Shown here piece by piece: positions 61,925 to 64,000 of a stretch of 64,000 nucleotides of DNA. The stretch's first letter is position 1. Each line of letters begins with the position of its first letter. The notes below the pieces were generated by a model. It did no database searches, was not told the DNA's origin, and saw only the letters and a program-made list of their open reading frames with translations. The stretch is from Clostridium niameyense. Lineage in GTDB: Bacteria > Bacillota > Clostridia > Clostridiales > Clostridiaceae. Position numbers and translations under genes: made by a program. The stretch spans positions 1,082,989 through 1,146,988 of the forward strand of contig NZ_LN849007.1 in NCBI RefSeq assembly GCF_001243045.1, written 5' to 3'.

Positions 61925-62839
61925 ATGAATTATATACTTAGAACTTATGACTTAACTAAAAAATATAAAAATTTAAATGTAGTAGATAATCTTAATTTAA
62001 ATGTAGAACAAGGAGATATATATGGTTTTCTTGGTAAAAATGGTGCAGGAAAAACCACTACTATAAAAATGATTTTAGGAATTTTAAAATCTAGCCATGG
62101 TGAAATAGAATTGTTTAGAAATAAAATCTTAGACAGAAAATGTTATGGGAGAATAGGATGTTTAGTAGATTATCCAGGATTTTATTTAAATCTAACAGCA
62201 GAAGAAAACTTAGAAATACATAGGAGAATGATTGGATATCCATCAAAAGATAGTATAAAGACAACTTTAGAAATAGTAGGGTTAAAAGATGTAGGTAATA
62301 AAAAGGTTAAAAATTTCTCTTTAGGAATGAAGCAAAGATTAGGAATTGCAAGGGCTATTTTACATCATCCTGAATTTTTAATACTGGACGAACCTACTAA
62401 TGGATTAGATCCTATAGGAATAAAAGAGATAAGAGAATTAATACTTGATTTAAACCAAAAATTTCAAATCACTGTATTTATATCTAGTCACATTTTAAGT
62501 GAAATACAATTATTGGTTAATAAGATTGGGATAATCCATAAGGGAAAACTTATTGAGGAAATAGATTATGATGAACTTCAAAAAAGGAATAGACATTATA
62601 TTCAACTAAAGGTAGACAATGATAAAAAAGCTTCATTTATGTTAGAAAATAAACTTAATATAAATGATTATGTAATATGGGAAAATGGGAAAATTAGAAT
62701 ATATGAAAAATTAAACGAAGCATGGAAAATAAACAAGCTATTAGTGTCAAATGACGTAAATGTTGATGAGTTACGCTTAACTATAGATAACTTAGAAGAT
62801 CACTTTGTAAGATTAACAGGAGGGGCTTGTGATGTTTAA
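61925..62839 (+). CDS. ABC transporter ATP-binding protein, BcrA-like
   Basis: 304 residues. Walker A GKNGAGKTTT, Q-loop variant near LVDYPGFY, signature FSLGMKQR (LSGG-like degenerate form usual in BcrA/lantibiotic immunity ATPases), Walker B FLILDEPTNGLDP, and switch His in FISSHIL. The C-terminal extension of about 90 residues is also typical of this group. Overlaps the permease start by 8 bases. Likely exports or excludes a cationic peptide antibiotic; specificity is inference. Confidence 0.92.
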   Translation: MNYILRTYDLTKKYKNLNVVDNLNLNVEQGDIYGFLGKNGAGKTTTIKMILGILKSSHGEIELFRNKILDRKCYGRIGCLVDYPGFYLNLTAEENLEIHRRMIGYPSKDSIKTTLEIVGLKDVGNKKVKNFSLGMKQRLGIARAILHHPEFLILDEPTNGLDPIGIKEIRELILDLNQKFQITVFISSHILSEIQLLVNKIGIIHKGKLIEEIDYDELQKRNRHYIQLKVDNDKKASFMLENKLNINDYVIWENGKIRIYEKLNEAWKINKLLVSNDVNVDELRLTIDNLEDHFVRLTGGACDV

Positions 62840-63563
62840 TGCAATTTATTGTGAATTTTTAAAATTAAAAAGATCACCAATATGCTTATTATTAATAGTG
62901 GGTATTGTAACAGCACCTTTGATTATGCTGTTTGGTCAATTATATAGGAAGGATATAGTAGAGTGGGAACTTTATATGACAAATATAGAAGCTATGATGT
63001 TTTTAGTTATAGGATTAATATTTTTTACACTAATAGCATCTTATATTTATGCCAGAGAATTTACAGAAAAAGTTTCTTGTGTTACCTATTCATATCCTAT
63101 AAGTAAAACAAAAATTTTTGTAGCTAAATTAATAACTTTATTTACATGTATATTTATTGTTTATACTTTGCAATTCATAGTTATGCTCATTATTGGATGT
63201 AGTATAGATCATGATCCTTTAGATATGAATTTTGTAATGTTAAATATAAAAATATACATTTATTCTATGCTATTTCAATTTGCTATAACCCCACTAGCGA
63301 TATTTATAGTTAGTATAAGTAAAAATATGATTATACCTATGATATATAGTATTATAGGTACTTTAATTACTTTAGTTGCAGCACAAAATCTGGATTATGG
63401 TATTTATTTTCCTTTATGCTATCCATCTATACCTTTAATGTCGCTTAAGTTTAATAATATGAATTTGATTATAAGTAAATATACAATAGAAATTTCCATA
63501 GTATTTTTTATTATAACAATATTTGTTTCCATACTTTATTATGAAAAATGTGATATTTATTAG
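62832..63563 (+). CDS. ABC-2 type permease (BcrB/lantibiotic immunity type)
   Basis: 243 residues with six hydrophobic segments. It begins MFNAIYCEFLKLKRSP, the usual start of ABC-2 permeases of lantibiotic-immunity and bacitracin type. ATG 62832 follows AGGAGGGG; it overlaps the ATPase stop, so the two are coupled. Membrane partner of the BcrA-like ATPase. Confidence 0.88.
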   Translation: MFNAIYCEFLKLKRSPICLLLIVGIVTAPLIMLFGQLYRKDIVEWELYMTNIEAMMFLVIGLIFFTLIASYIYAREFTEKVSCVTYSYPISKTKIFVAKLITLFTCIFIVYTLQFIVMLIIGCSIDHDPLDMNFVMLNIKIYIYSMLFQFAITPLAIFIVSISKNMIIPMIYSIIGTLITLVAAQNLDYGIYFPLCYPSIPLMSLKFNNMNLIISKYTIEISIVFFIITIFVSILYYEKCDIY

Positions 63564-63666
63564 ATATAAACCTAAATATTATTATTTTAATATAGTAAGA
63601 TATATATGGTTTTTATAAAAATGTTTAATAACTATGATAAAATAATACAATATAAGAGGTGCGTAT

Positions 63667-64000
63667 ATGAAAAGGTTAAGAATTATTTTTATATCGTTAA
63701 TAATTGTTATAATAGCTACAGCAGCTATATTAGGAGGCTTCAAAAGTAAATATACTGCAGATCCTAATAATAGAAATGAAAAATGGACAAAGGATATAGA
63801 ATATTTAGAGAAACAACTTCCTAAAAAACATAAAAACTTATTTTTTAGTTTAAGCGAGGAAAAGTTTCATAAAGAAATAGAAAGCTTAAAAAATCAAGTG
63901 CCAAAGCTTAATGATGATGAAGTTAAAGTTCAAATATACAAAATTGTAGCTTCTGTAAATGATGCTCATACAAGTGCTTATTCTGAAACAGAAAAGACAT
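63667..64000 (+). CDS. S41-family peptidase-like protein (3' end outside window)
   Basis: The first 111 residues are visible. An N-terminal membrane/signal segment (about 5-25) is followed by a helical region LEKQLPKKHKNLFF...EEKFHKEIESL and then SVNDAHTSAY, which matches the N-terminal domain of clostridial S41 (C-terminal-processing-like) peptidases; the catalytic Ser/Lys core would lie beyond the window. AGAGGTG precedes the ATG. About 100 bases separate it from the permease gene. Confidence 0.75.
   Translation, partial: MKRLRIIFISLIIVIIATAAILGGFKSKYTADPNNRNEKWTKDIEYLEKQLPKKHKNLFFSLSEEKFHKEIESLKNQVPKLNDDEVKVQIYKIVASVNDAHTSAYSETEKT

Noticed and set aside
1-64000. CRISPR array
   Set aside because: No set of regularly spaced identical repeats was seen; only the two-unit repeat at 5909-6040 and scattered hairpins.
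1-64000. tRNA or rRNA genes
   Set aside because: No conserved tRNA T-loop/CCA pattern or rRNA segment was noticed on either strand.

Overview
The window is very AT-rich, mostly 25-30 percent G+C by eye. It has strong AGGAGG-type ribosome binding sites, frequent TTG and GTG starts, many hairpin-plus-T-run terminators, an M9 collagenase and a cysteine-desulfidase/sigma-54 pair. This points to a proteolytic Clostridium sensu stricto; C. botulinum, C. sporogenes and C. tetani relatives would all fit, and the species cannot be fixed from the sequence alone. No rRNA, tRNA or CRISPR array was seen.

Layout. 1-1428: 3' part of an ABC exporter. 1666-5555: four-gene surface-polymer O-acylation operon (SGNH, DUF4358 lipoprotein, MBOAT, DHHW protein). 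5909-7145: a duplicated leader and a frameshifted GLUG/M26-like gene. 7611-8801: M20 amidohydrolase. 9000-13556: a minus-strand, clearly more GC-rich operon (small HTH protein, response regulator, sensor kinase, ABC ATPase, FtsX-type permease), tightly overlapped and probably acquired. 13707-23943: a defence and mobile-element island with a doubly truncated McrC, a short RlmD-tail scar, a PD-(D/E)XK/DUF5655 protein, a TIR protein, a zinc-ribbon protein, a GATC-type restriction cluster (MutH/Sau3AI-like nuclease, an HPPY methylase, a DpnA-like methylase and a single-chain Dam-DpnII fusion), an ImmA/IrrE plus XRE group and a group II intron maturase remnant.

23989-26934: secreted collagenase on the minus strand. 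26935-28075: IS3-family remnant. 28076-41823: assorted chromosomal and accessory genes (radical SAM, surface 5'-nucleotidase, methyltransferases, zinc-ribbon membrane proteins, a second copy of the DUF5655 domain, a broken L7/L12-like membrane protein, a PAP2/haloperoxidase-like protein, a MerR/TipA-controlled putative protease, and a ribosomal S4 gene whose promoter is overlapped by a Fur-family operator). 42123-46228: DUF2975/XRE pair, then a sigma-54 activator (CdsR-like) with upstream sites and a -24/-12 promoter driving a cysteine desulfidase (CdsB-like). 46450-51072: small regulatory and membrane genes and an AraC/MATE pair. 51627-55134: class Ia ribonucleotide reductase preceded by two NrdR-type boxes 31 bp apart. 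55226-58945: a solitary BREX-type PglX methyltransferase. 59205-59681: GreA-like factor. 60222-63563: a BcrAB-like two-component/ABC operon, followed by a truncated S41 peptidase at the window edge.

The most notable items are the GATC restriction cluster with its methylase-nuclease fusion, the Fur-box-controlled S4 gene, the acquired resistance-type operon beside a broken mcrC and an RlmD attachment-like scar, the solitary PglX, and the fully visible sigma-54 circuit for cysteine breakdown.
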